Shown: one piece after another, positions 35,835 to 45,551 of the stretch
Numbering within the stretch: position 1 is the first letter of the stretch
Layout: every line of letters begins with the position of its first letter
Notes under the pieces: model-generated
What the model was told of the DNA's origin: nothing
The model's input: the letters and a program-made list of their open reading frames with translations, nothing else
Database searches by the model: none
Made by a program: the position numbers and the translations under genes
Source: Annulohypoxylon bovei var. microspora
Lineage: Eukaryota; Ascomycota; Sordariomycetes; Xylariales; Hypoxylaceae
Direction of reading: 5' to 3'
Assembly (NCBI GenBank): GCA_022836615.1
Contig: MU405269.1
Span: 124,001-188,000 of the forward strand
Length of the DNA stretch: 64,000 nucleotides

Positions 35835-37640
35835 TTATAAGTTTAATAATAATTATTCGAAATTAAATTTTTTATTTTTTTATATATATATAAAAAAAAT
35901 AACGAATAACGTTATATTAATTAAATTTACGAAATTAAAATAATATTTAATTAATAATAAATAAAAATAATTTTAATAAAATAACGAACGGTAATATAAT
36001 TATCGAATTATAAATTAAAAATTATTAATTAAAATAAATTAAATATATTTAAAACTTTATATAAATTAATTTATAATATTATTTTAATTTAAATAATAAA
36101 ATATTTTTTTCGATTAAATTAATTATATTAAATTTCTTTAACGACGTAATTTTAAGAAAATTAATAAAATATTAATTTTAAATAAAATGTTTTATAATAA
36201 AAATAAATAATTAATAAAAAATAAATAAAAAAATAATTTATATAAAAATAATTATTTAATGTTTAATATATTAATTATTAAATTATTATTTAAATATATT
36301 TAAATTATTAAAATAATAATTAATTAATTTAAAAAAAAAATTTAAATTTAATAAAACTTAATAAATAATAAAATGGGAAATAAAGTTCGATAAAATCATT
36401 AAAAATTTTTACGAAAAGTAATTAAAAAAAAATTTAATTAATAATTAAATAAATTTTAAAACGTGGTATTAAAATTAAAAAAATAAAATTTTTTATATAT
36501 TAAAAAATGGTTAAAAAAAATCGCATTTATTTAAAAGAATATAAAAAAAATAAAATCGATTAATATTATTAAAAATGTAATTAATAAAAATGAAAAGAAA
36601 AATTTAAATTTATTCGAAATAATTAATAATTTAAAATATAATTATAAGTAATTAAAATAATATAAGTTAATTTAAACGACGACGTATTACTTTAAAGAAA
36701 AAAATTCGGAAAATAAATATATAAAAGAATATACGGAAAAACGTACGGGAAAACGTATGGAAAAACGTTTAAAAAAAGAGTTTTTAAAAGAAAAGTTTTC
36801 GAAAAAATCTTCGGAGGAATCTTTAAAAAAAGAACGCGAGTATTTAAAGGGTAAATTATTAATAACATTAAATAAAAAACGTAAAAAAATCGAATTAATT
36901 ATATAAAAAACATTATTAATTAAATAAAATAAAAACGCGGTTATATAACCGTGTAAAAATAAATCGATTAAATAACCTTTGCATTTTAACGGTTTTTTTA
37001 ATTTCCCGGGTTTTTTTAATTTCCTTTGTTTTTTTAATTTAAATCCATAAAATTATTATTATTTAATTTATTATTCGACCCATTATTTAATTTATTATTT
37101 TTTTAATTTTAAAAGATTAATTATAAAATAACGTTAAAATTATAAACTTTATTAATATTAATAATTTACGTTTTAATGAATCGTTAAATTAAACGACGAA
37201 TATACGGAAACTTAAAAAAATAAAATTAATTTAATAAACGAATAAAAAAAAAATAAATATATAAAAAAATATATTAATGTTTTAAAATATAACGTTAATA
37301 ATAATAATTAATATTTATAATATTAAAATAAACCCCGGATAAACGTTTATAAATCGTATTATACGTGTAATTTAAATAAAACGTATAATATTAATTAATA
37401 ATAATTAAATAAACACGTAAAAATTAAAAAACCTTAAAAAAAACAAGTTTATTACGAATTAAACGAATAAAAATAATAAAATTAATAAAAACACGAAACG
37501 ATTTTAAAATACGGAATAATCCCGGAATATAAAAATAATTTTATAAATAACGATTATTATAACTTTTTTAAACGTTAATTATTCGCACGGTTTAAACTTT
37601 ATAAATTATTTTCGAAAAATTAATATTAAAAATTATAATA

Positions 37641-37775
37641 ATTATTTACGGTTATAAACATTTAAAAAAAGTAAAAAAAAATGGAAAATTTAATTATTTA
37701 CGGTTATAAACATTCGAAGAAAATGAAAATTTAATTATTTACGGTTATAAATATTTAAAAGAAAATAAAAAATAA
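37641..37775 (+). repeat. Three tandem copies of a roughly 40-52-bp unit
   Basis: Each unit starts ATTATTTACGGTTATAAA (starts near 37641, 37694 and 37735) and continues with an A-rich tail of variable length. It lies inside the presumed internal region of the dead element. Confidence 0.65.
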
Positions 37776-38641
37776 AAAAACGATAACGAATTTAAAAAGC
37801 TTTAAAGTTTATATATTTTATAAATAATTAATATAAATTTATTAATAATTAAAAACGTGAAAATTAAACGAAATTCACGATAAAATTATTAAATTATTAC
37901 GAAAAATTATAAAAATAATTTATAAAAAAAAAATAACGAACGTATATAAACGAACGAATTAATTAAAATAATGAATTAATTAAAATTAATTAAAACGTAA
38001 TAAAAAATAACGATTATATTTTATTAATAATTATTTATATATTAAAAATTATATAAATAAAAAAGATTTTAAAATTATTATATTAAAATATATAAAAAAA
38101 AAAAAAAAATGTTTTAAAATTATTAAATTAAAAGTTTATAAATAAAAAATGCCTTAAAATTATTATATTAAAAATTAAATTTAATTATTTAATTAATAAT
38201 AATTAAATGAATTTTAATATTATAAAACGGTTTTAAAAATAAATTATTAATTATTACGTTAAAATTTATAAATTAAATAATTAATCGGTTATTACATTAA
38301 ATTAAATTTATTAATTATAATGTAAAGTTTAATCGGTGAAAAAAATAATAATAATTAAATAAATAAATTTAATATTAATAATAATAAAAATATTATAAAA
38401 AATTCATTTAAATTATAATGTTAAAAAAAGTTTTATTAATTAAACGTTTTATAAAATAAAACGAAAAATAATTTATTTATATAAAATAATATTTATTATA
38501 TATTTCGTTTAAATTATTATATTAAAATAAATTTTAAAAAAGTTTTAAAAATTTAAAAAATAAATGAATAATTTTATTAATTAAATACCGTAACGGTAAA
38601 TTAAAGTAAATTATTTTAATAAATTAATTTAAAGAAATATA

Positions 38642-38836
38642 TTAAAAAATATAAAAAATATATAAGTATAAAAAGAATTATATAATATATAAAATGAAGT
38701 AAAAACGCGTTTTTAACGTAATCGGAAAAATATTTATAAATTTACTTTATATAATATATAAATAAAATTATAATTATTTACGATTTATTAATTTATTATT
38801 AACGTGGCTTCGAATATCGGATAATTATTTTAATAA
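38642..38836 (+). repeat. LTR-like direct repeat, right copy
   Basis: Partner of 35640-35834. Its last 40 bases keep more C and G (AACGTGGCTTCGAATATCGG) than the left copy, which shows the same positions as T and A. This gives the direction of mutation. Confidence 0.75.
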
Positions 38837-39154
38837 AAAACATTCCATTAATTTAAAAACATGTAATAGTTTTTTTTAATCCATTAATAAAAAAAAAAAT
38901 TTTCATTTATTTTTTTTTAATAATTAAATATATAAAATTATAAATAAATAATAATTTATATATATAAATATTTATTAATTTATTTTATAATATTTATTAA
39001 ATTTAATTTTATTACGCGTTTTATTAATATTATTACGCGTCGTAAATTAATATAATTTATATTACGCCGATTTATTATTACGTAATAATAATAATATAAA
39101 TTATAATTAATATAAAAGTTATTAAACGTATAATTATCGTATAATTAATTAATA

Positions 39155-39217
39155 TTTAAATTTAAAATTAATTAATTTTTTAATTATAATATTATCGTTT
39201 TTAAATAAACGGTTATA
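39155..39217 (+). repeat. 63-bp direct repeat, copy 1
   Basis: Identical in length to 39311-39373 and differing at two adjacent positions only (TA here, CG in the other copy). Confidence 0.85.
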
Positions 39218-39310
39218 ATTAAATTAATCTTTTAATATTATTTAATTTTTTAAATTTTAATTAAATTAAAAAAATATTCGAATATAAAAATAATAAATAA
39301 TATATTAATT

Positions 39311-39373
39311 TTTAAATTTAAAATCGATTAATTTTTTAATTATAATATTATCGTTTTTAAATAAACGGTTATA
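39311..39373 (+). repeat. 63-bp direct repeat, copy 2
   Basis: Second copy, 156 bp downstream of the first, retaining a TCGA where copy 1 has TTAA. Confidence 0.85.
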
Positions 39374-39590
39374 AGTTTTTATTATTAAAAATTTTTTCGT
39401 TTAAATTTAAAATATTTTTAATTTTAATTAAAATAATATTTTAAAAAAATAAAAAACTTTATATAATATATAATTAACCTTAAATTATATTTTAAAAAAA
39501 ATTTTATACGTTATTATCGAATAATTTAATATTAAACTTTTAAATATACGTAAAATTTTACCATTACAAGGATTATTATTATTATATGTT

Positions 39591-39700
39591 TTTAAATTAT
39601 TTTTAAAAGAACGCCACGCTTGCTCCACATATATATATGCACGGACCATATTATTGTTGTGCCACGTTCAAGTGTAGCGTTCTTTTAAAAATAATTTAAA
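39591..39700. repeat. 110-bp hairpin / MITE-like inverted repeat
   Basis: Arms 39591-39614 and 39677-39700 are perfect 24-bp reverse complements (outer TTTAAATTA, inner GAACGC) around a 62-bp spacer. The inner 8 bases next to the arms (CACGCTTG versus TACACTTG) continue the pairing except for transitions. The spacer has ordinary base composition, unlike the block around it. It could be a miniature inverted-repeat element or a transcribed hairpin; no clear target-site duplication is visible. Confidence 0.7.
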
Positions 39701-39950
39701 GCATTGAAATAATTTTTTACAATTTAACGCGAATCGAAGCTTAAAAAGCCCCGCAATTCCGTAATTAATAAACACGAGTTATGCCGTATGTATATCGTGA
39801 GATAACTTTTTACATTAGGTTAAAATATTAATTATATTATTTCGATGAATTAATATTGTCGAAAAATGCGTATACTGCATGGATTATTCTATAAAATTGG
39901 TTTCCATAAATCTCATCCTTAATTACAATTACAATTATGAATTTTCCCTA

Positions 39951-40290
39951 GATACCTTGGTATCCAAGGTATCCCTGTATATTACGGATAAAGGACAACG
40001 GTACCTGCCACCATTTTAAGTTAAAGTTCTTGGCGTCGATGCAAGACTAAACTTATTTCATTGGCTCAACATGCGGGATATCTATTAATCCGCTTACGGT
40101 ACACCCCGGACCTCTGTAGAAACCGAACCTTGACGATATTTTTGTCAGAGCTCTTTACTGCAACATCATACAACTCAACCAATACTAGCGACTTTTCTCG
40201 GTTCAGCCTCCACAATCGCGTTCGCCCTCACCCTCACGCCCACTTCCACAACCACACAATCTCGAGGGAGGCTCTGAGACTGTCATCAAT
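39951..40290 (+). promoter_or_regulatory. SF3A1 upstream region
   Basis: Only about 340 bp of normal composition separates the A+T-rich block from the SF3A1 start codon, so promoter and 5' leader must be compact. It has a CT/CA-rich leader with a CACCCTCACGCCCAC segment at about 40226-40242. Confidence 0.4.
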
Positions 40291-41946
40291 ATGACTGCGA
40301 CTAATGGTGATGCAGCAGTTTTAGACGATATTAGACCCCCTCAGGGCATAGTACTACCACCCAAGGAATTTAGAAGTAAGTCGAGCATCATCACCCCGAA
40401 CTTGCGCTGTGCTGACGTATATGTAGCTATTCTCGAGAAAGCCGCCGGCTACGTCGCCCGAAACGGACTTACTTTCGAAGATCGCATCAGAGAAAAAGAG
40501 AAACATAATCCTAAATTCAGTTTCCTGAGCAATGCCGACCCGTACAATCCTTTCTATCTATGGAGGCTGAGTGAGATCAGGGAGGGTCGCGGCACTGCCG
40601 TCGCGGCTGGTCGAGCAGGTGAAGCTGCTGTTGTTGTCGAGACGAAGCCTGAGGGGCCTCCTAAGCCTTCTGACTTCCAATTCTCCGCGCGTATGCCCAA
40701 CATCAGCGCCCAGGATCTCGAGGTTGTGAAACTGACTGCTCTGTTTGTTGCAAAGAATGGCAGACAGTTCATGACCGGTCTCTCCCAACGGGAGGCTGGC
40801 AATTACCAGTTTGACTTTCTACGGCCGAACCACAGCCTTCACAATTTCTTCCAACACCTGATCGACCAATACTCCATGCTCCTACGGGCCGGCGGAATCG
40901 ACGGAGAAGGAGGGAAGGTCCAGCAAGAGAGGATCGATGAGCTACGACGAAATGTCGATGACAAATTCCATATCTTAAACCGAGCAAAGCAAAGGGCCGA
41001 GTGGTTGAAGCATCAAGAGGACGAGAAACAAAAGAAAGAAGAGGACGAGGAAAAGGAACGTTTAACATACGCCCAGATCGACTGGCACGACTTTGTTGTT
41101 GTCGAGACCGTCGTCTTTACTGAGGCTGATGACCAAACAAACCTACCCCCGCCAACATCTCTCTCTGATCTGCAATATGCTTCACTTGAACAGAAAGCCA
41201 GAATTTCTGTCAGTGCTAACCTGCGTATTGAGGAGGCCATGCCGACAGATGACGATAATGCCTACAACGGATATGGAGCGCAGCCTAATTATAACCTTCC
41301 TCATCATCCCGCACAGTCAACCCAACCACACCCGTCAGTCCCAACGCCACCCCAGGCTGCCTATCACATGGCTCCACCCCCACGCCCGAACGGCGCTCAA
41401 GAAGACGAGGAAGCACAGCGTATACGTGAAAGAGAAGAGGCTCGAATGCGCATGCAACATGCGCAAGCTGAGGCCAAGGGTGGTGCCGCCCCTATGAAAA
41501 TTAAAGAAAACTACGTTCCTCGTGCTGCCGCGCGAGCGGCTAATCGACAAGGGACACAGATGGCTCTCTGCCCGAACTGTCACCAGCAGATCCCGATGAA
41601 CGAGCTAGAGGCCCATATGAGGATTGAGCTGCTGGATCCCCAATGGAAGGAACAGAAGGCGAAAGCCGAATCACGATATGCGACGACGAATCTGTCGCAC
41701 TCCGACGTCGCTAACAACTTAAAACGATTCGCAAGCCAGCGAGGTGACTTATTTGACGGTGTGACTGGGCAACCTATTTCAGAAGAGGAGGCGGCGAGAA
41801 GGAAGCGGACAGCGCTGAACAGCTTCGACGGCAATCCTGATTCTAGAAACCAAGCGCATATCAATCATATGCAGAGCGTAAATGTTGACGAACAGATCGC
41901 ACGGATTCATCAGAGGTTTGCCAAGGACAATCAACAGGGTCACTAA
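40291..41946 (+). CDS. sf3a1: Splicing factor 3A subunit 1 (SF3a120/PRP21)
   Basis: Single-exon, 551 aa. SF3A1 is a U2 snRNP protein required for prespliceosome assembly in the nucleus. Two SURP (SWAP) modules are visible. SURP1 is at about residues 41-90 (VYVAILEKAAGYVARNG, then FSFLSNADPYNPFYLWRL) and SURP2 at about 143-200 (VVKLTALFVAKNG, then FDFLRPNHSLHNFFQHL). A charged coiled stretch (about 220-260) and a Pro-rich linker (about 340-370) follow. The conserved C-terminal part has a CPNCHQQIP pair and MRIELLDPQWKEQK, then a region that contacts the rest of SF3. Like other fungal homologues it lacks the C-terminal ubiquitin-like domain of the animal protein. The ATG at 40291 is the first in frame and fits the family N-terminus (PPQGIVLPPKE). 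It converges with the UBX2 gene downstream. Confidence 0.95.
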   Translation: MTATNGDAAVLDDIRPPQGIVLPPKEFRSKSSIITPNLRCADVYVAILEKAAGYVARNGLTFEDRIREKEKHNPKFSFLSNADPYNPFYLWRLSEIREGRGTAVAAGRAGEAAVVVETKPEGPPKPSDFQFSARMPNISAQDLEVVKLTALFVAKNGRQFMTGLSQREAGNYQFDFLRPNHSLHNFFQHLIDQYSMLLRAGGIDGEGGKVQQERIDELRRNVDDKFHILNRAKQRAEWLKHQEDEKQKKEEDEEKERLTYAQIDWHDFVVVETVVFTEADDQTNLPPPTSLSDLQYASLEQKARISVSANLRIEEAMPTDDDNAYNGYGAQPNYNLPHHPAQSTQPHPSVPTPPQAAYHMAPPPRPNGAQEDEEAQRIREREEARMRMQHAQAEAKGGAAPMKIKENYVPRAAARAANRQGTQMALCPNCHQQIPMNELEAHMRIELLDPQWKEQKAKAESRYATTNLSHSDVANNLKRFASQRGDLFDGVTGQPISEEEAARRKRTALNSFDGNPDSRNQAHINHMQSVNVDEQIARIHQRFAKDNQQGH

Positions 41947-42694
41947 CGCTCAATGACCAGACCGTCTTAGTTATTTTTTGTATGCTACAGGGAGGGAGCT
42001 ATTGGTGGTTAGGAAGCTACGAGCCGGGTATCATGCGGATAAGGTGAAACCTCTCCACCGCCGACTTCCACAGAACTCCTCTAGTTCCCCCCTTTTGCGA
42101 TTATCTCACGCGTGTGGAGGCAAATTAGGAAGATGGGAACAGTCCATTCAAAGCTGAACAGGTAAACAATACCCACTAAATTAGCTTATTTTTATCATTC
42201 AAAATGCTCATACTTCACTACAGCTCTGTGCCACGCAACTAAATTTGCATCGTGGGTTTCCTCCGGCACATAAATTAGATGTGCTATATATTGTGTGTGG
42301 TAGAGGCACCCCCGTGATATTAGTCTCTAAAATAGCCTCCCCTGTAGACATTTTGGATAATAAGTGATACATGGATGGCCAACTACCTACCTATGATTTA
42401 TGTATTAGCATGGAAACTCGCTTGAGTGGCGCTGGAAAGGGGTCAAAAAGGGAGCAATAGACTTGTTCATAATGGTACACTTACCTACCTGGATAGGTAC
42501 CTAGGTATGTTACTGACTTGATAGGCATGGAGCGTCACAGTCTGGATCGGCGGGAGGGTCCAATTTATATGACATGATACATATAATCACAAAAATCACA
42601 GACTGAACATATTTACGCAGAGTGACTTGCTTTGTTGCACGATTATTACAGTAATCTATCGCACATCATGTGCTAAGGTGAGTTGGTCTCCTAT
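41947..42694. other. Convergent 3' spacer, SF3A1 / UBX2
   Basis: About 0.75 kb between two converging genes, holding both 3' untranslated regions. A palindromic TACCTACCT/AGGTACCTAGGTA cluster lies at about 42483-42508. No gene is seen. Confidence 0.45.
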
Positions 42695-44305
42695 CTACTC
42701 GACATCCTGCTCATCATCGTCAGATTCCTCGTCCTCGTCATAATCTTCAGAGATCACGGTCTCGACAATAAGATTTCCGGACCTTCCGATCGTAGCTCCC
42801 AGCGTGGCGGTCTCGTCCGGCTGGTACACGACCCGCGGCAGCGGCGCGGCGATCCGGAACTTGTACTGGTGCACGTAGTCCTCGGGGCGCTCGCGGTCCG
42901 TCTCCCCGCTCTCCTTCTCCCGGTTGACCTCCTCGTCGGGGTCCGCCAGCAGCTCGTAGCACTCGACGAACGCGTACAGCTCCTCCACCGTCGCCGAGGC
43001 CGCGAACCGCCGCACCACCCGGCCTCCCGCGTCGTCCGGCATCTTCAGCGCTAGCCTGACCACGTCCTTGGGGCTGGCGGACGAGTCCGGCTCGGGGGCG
43101 ATGGTGGTCGTGCGCCAGCGCCGCCACTGCTCGCGCTTCTGGGCGCGCAGCTCGGCCGCCGCGGCTTGGTCGCGGGCGCGCAGCTCGGCTTGCTGGGCCT
43201 CGGCCTCGGCCTCCTTGCGCTGGCGCGCGCGCTCGCGGTCCCGGGCTAGCGAGCGCTCGTACGCGGTGTCCTGCTCGGTGCGCAGGTTGCGGGCCATGTC
43301 GTGGGCGGCGCGGTCGGCGCGCACGCCGGCTAGGTCTGGGGCGTACTTGTTGATGGCGGTCTGTATCTCGGCGAGGTAGGTGGAGGATGACATAGGTCCC
43401 ACGAGTCGCTTGACGATGCTCATGCGCGTGCTGCCCTCCTTGGGCGTCAGGCACACCAGGCACGAGAACGGAAACTTGGTGCAGTTGTACTCGGCGGCCA
43501 CCTGGTACGCCTCGGAGTCAAGCACGTTGCCGCCCCACAGCACGATATTGTTCGCGGGGTCGTTGATGAAGGCTACGGTTTCAGGGGAGAGTAGGGTCTC
43601 CCGCGTAAAGGACTCGGTGTCGTCGTGCTCCGGTGACATGAGCACGATTAGCAGGAACTTGAGCTCCCGCTTGGCGAGGTCGAGGGCTTGCGCGAACCCG
43701 CCCTCGTGGAAGGGCAGGCTGCTGTTATTATACTCTTCCTCGAACTCTCGCTTGAACCGAGCGGCTGTGTCTGTCGGCATGAGCATGCGCCGGCCCATCG
43801 TGCCCTTCCACCCGCTAGTCATGCTCGTTGTTATTGCTCGGGGCCGTATCGATGCCGGCAGGAATGCGAATATGTACATAAATGTGCGGAAGAGCGTTGA
43901 GACGGCTCTGAACCCGAAGGTGAAGGGCGAGAATAGTATGGAGAAGAGGAAAGGCGCGCGGTGTGTTGTCTGGGGTTGCGGTACGATTCTTGGGGCGGGA
44001 TCCGGTCTAGCTCGTGGTAATGCACGCCCGCCCGGTCGCGAGGGCGCCACAAAGCTCTCCTGAAGGTTCTCATGTCTTGCTGCCGCCCGGGGGATGTGGT
44101 TCTGGGCTTCGATAGCTTCGGCTACGGGGTCGGGGCCTTCGCCATCGAAGAACTTGGATATCGCTATTTGGACATTCCATTGTGATCGTTCTAGTAACGG
44201 TACTGCATCCTTAATATCTTGTGCCGTAACTTGTGTGTATTGTTCGAGAGCAGACTGCTGCTCCGAAGAGAGCTGACTTAGGTCGACTTCGCCGTTATTT
44301 GCCAT
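42695..44305 (-). CDS. ubx2: UBX-domain ERAD factor, UBX2/FAF2 type
   Basis: Single-exon, 536 aa from ATG at 44305 (MANNGEVDLS; an in-frame Met five codons upstream is less likely). Domain order matches FAF2/Ubx2, the ER and lipid-droplet membrane factor that recruits Cdc48/p97 to ubiquitylated substrates. A UBA-like domain at about 8-45 ends QWNVQIAISKFFDG. A hydrophobic hairpin at about 113-150 (FLFSILFSPFTFGFR, then FRTFMYIFAFLP) would anchor it with both ends cytosolic. A thioredoxin-like UAS domain follows (about 175-325: LKFLLIVLMSPEHDD, NIVLWGGNV), then a long Glu/Arg/Ala coiled coil (about 340-400), and a C-terminal UBX domain (about 405-515: DDAGGRVVRRF, LYAFVECYELL) with an acidic tail. 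The coiled-coil and UBX part is strikingly G+C-rich and gives long shadow ORFs. It shares an upstream region with the divergent PAN3 gene. Confidence 0.9.
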   Translation of the reverse strand: MANNGEVDLSQLSSEQQSALEQYTQVTAQDIKDAVPLLERSQWNVQIAISKFFDGEGPDPVAEAIEAQNHIPRAAARHENLQESFVAPSRPGGRALPRARPDPAPRIVPQPQTTHRAPFLFSILFSPFTFGFRAVSTLFRTFMYIFAFLPASIRPRAITTSMTSGWKGTMGRRMLMPTDTAARFKREFEEEYNNSSLPFHEGGFAQALDLAKRELKFLLIVLMSPEHDDTESFTRETLLSPETVAFINDPANNIVLWGGNVLDSEAYQVAAEYNCTKFPFSCLVCLTPKEGSTRMSIVKRLVGPMSSSTYLAEIQTAINKYAPDLAGVRADRAAHDMARNLRTEQDTAYERSLARDRERARQRKEAEAEAQQAELRARDQAAAAELRAQKREQWRRWRTTTIAPEPDSSASPKDVVRLALKMPDDAGGRVVRRFAASATVEELYAFVECYELLADPDEEVNREKESGETDRERPEDYVHQYKFRIAAPLPRVVYQPDETATLGATIGRSGNLIVETVISEDYDEDEESDDDEQDVE

Positions 44306-45551
44306 CTTGTAGAAGTGCACGGCCGACCGCTGGAAATGTTGGTCTAGTTCGATTTCAATAGTCCTCCATACGTCATATGAGTAAAGTTGTAGAATGATAC
44401 CATTGCCGAGGCCGTTTTATTAAAGATAGTTAGCTATCTGTCCAGGACAGCCCCGAACTGAATATTCGGTTCCGGATTCAGCCTCGGAGGTCGAGTCCAG
44501 TATTATTACGTAGAGCTTTCTTACCCCAACGGATTTGTACCAGAGAGGCTGTGAAATGTCACTAGTCGTAAATGGGTATCTAATTTCAAGGACAGGCGAG
44601 GCTAAGCAATGTCTCAAAGAAAGACGATGATGGATAAGAGCGGGTGAGGGTGAGGGTGAGGGTGAGGGTGAGGCTTTCGTGTTCAAATGTTGATGGACCC
44701 ACCTGTCAGAATGGAACATTGAATGATGGCAGATGGATGCATTGCATAAGTTAACTGCATCGGAGGTGACGACAAGGCAGCCGGAGAACGTCAGATTTGG
44801 TGCCGACCCGGATTGATAAATCAGCTATTTAATAATTCTACTAATTCTAATAAATTGTAAAGTTGGGGAAATGTGTTTAGACTTCACCTCATTTAGACTA
44901 GTGCATTGCATGTATTGTAAATCAACGGTACCGAGACTATAAGCTAATCCGTAGACGGTTAATTGACAATACCAACATACTATAAATCGCTTAGCGTCCT
45001 CCACAAGTACAAATCGAAGCCCAAGGCTGAGAAAGAGGGAGGTCTTGGCGTTAAATACATGGATATCAGAGCCAATCAGCCAGTTATCCTTTCTTAGTAA
45101 TCCACGGCCGTCATCCCACTACACAGTACAACCTCCCGTCGCTCGAACCTTACACGCCGCATCCTTTCTTTAATATCCTTATCGCCAGCCTCACCCTCAC
45201 CTTTTACATAGAGGTCCCAATTGATACACAGAATTTTGATTTCGTCATTTAGTTTTGTTGCGCGTACTATTGAATTTTATGGGCGAACTCTCGCCCCTTC
45301 TTGCAAGAAAAATGGGAGCGCTTTGAGGTGTTGAGTAAGTGCATTCGCACATCCCTTCCTCGCCGTTTCTCGCCCTCTCTTGCTCTCCTAGCTACGTGGT
45401 CGGATTGTCAGGTCTAGGTCTAACAAGTCGTTTTATTCTAGGCGTTGCATCGAAAAGGGCGACATTTACACTCCTCCCAGCTTGACAGGCCTGACAGTCG
45501 CGACCCCTCCATGACGAGAATACGAGTATCCTCACACTCCACGCAAAACAA
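44306..45551. promoter_or_regulatory. Divergent promoter region, UBX2 / PAN3
   Basis: About 1.25 kb between two divergently transcribed genes. A GGTGAG hexamer repeat (about five units) is at 44643-44672, and the complementary CTCACC motif occurs twice near 45189-45202. A CT-rich stretch (about 45340-45390) precedes PAN3. No gene is supported. Confidence 0.45.
44643..44672. repeat. GGTGAG hexamer microsatellite
   Basis: Five tandem GGTGAG units; in minus frames they give Ser-Pro repeats, which explains the shadow ORF there. Confidence 0.85.

Larger units (their letters stand above)
35451..39950. mobile_element. A+T-rich RIP-degraded retroelement block
   Basis: About 4.5 kb of almost pure A+T with no ORF of note on either strand. 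Most remaining C and G lie in CpG; CpA and TpG are nearly absent, which is the expected end state of repeat-induced point mutation. Inside it a pair of about 195-bp direct repeats, 3.0 kb apart, differ essentially only by transitions, which points to the long terminal repeats of one dead LTR retrotransposon. No reverse transcriptase or integrase motif survives, so the superfamily cannot be told. The block is bounded sharply on both sides by ordinary genes (PMT1, SF3A1). Confidence 0.75.

Noticed and set aside
42747..43463. 238-codon minus-strand frame rich in Arg, Pro, Ala and Gly
   Set aside because: Frame shadow of the G+C-rich part of the UBX2 gene; the true frame has UAS and UBX domain motifs.
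44420..44719. 99-codon minus-strand ORF with a Ser-Pro repeat
   Set aside because: The repeat is the translated GGTGAG microsatellite; the rest has no protein similarity that I recognise.
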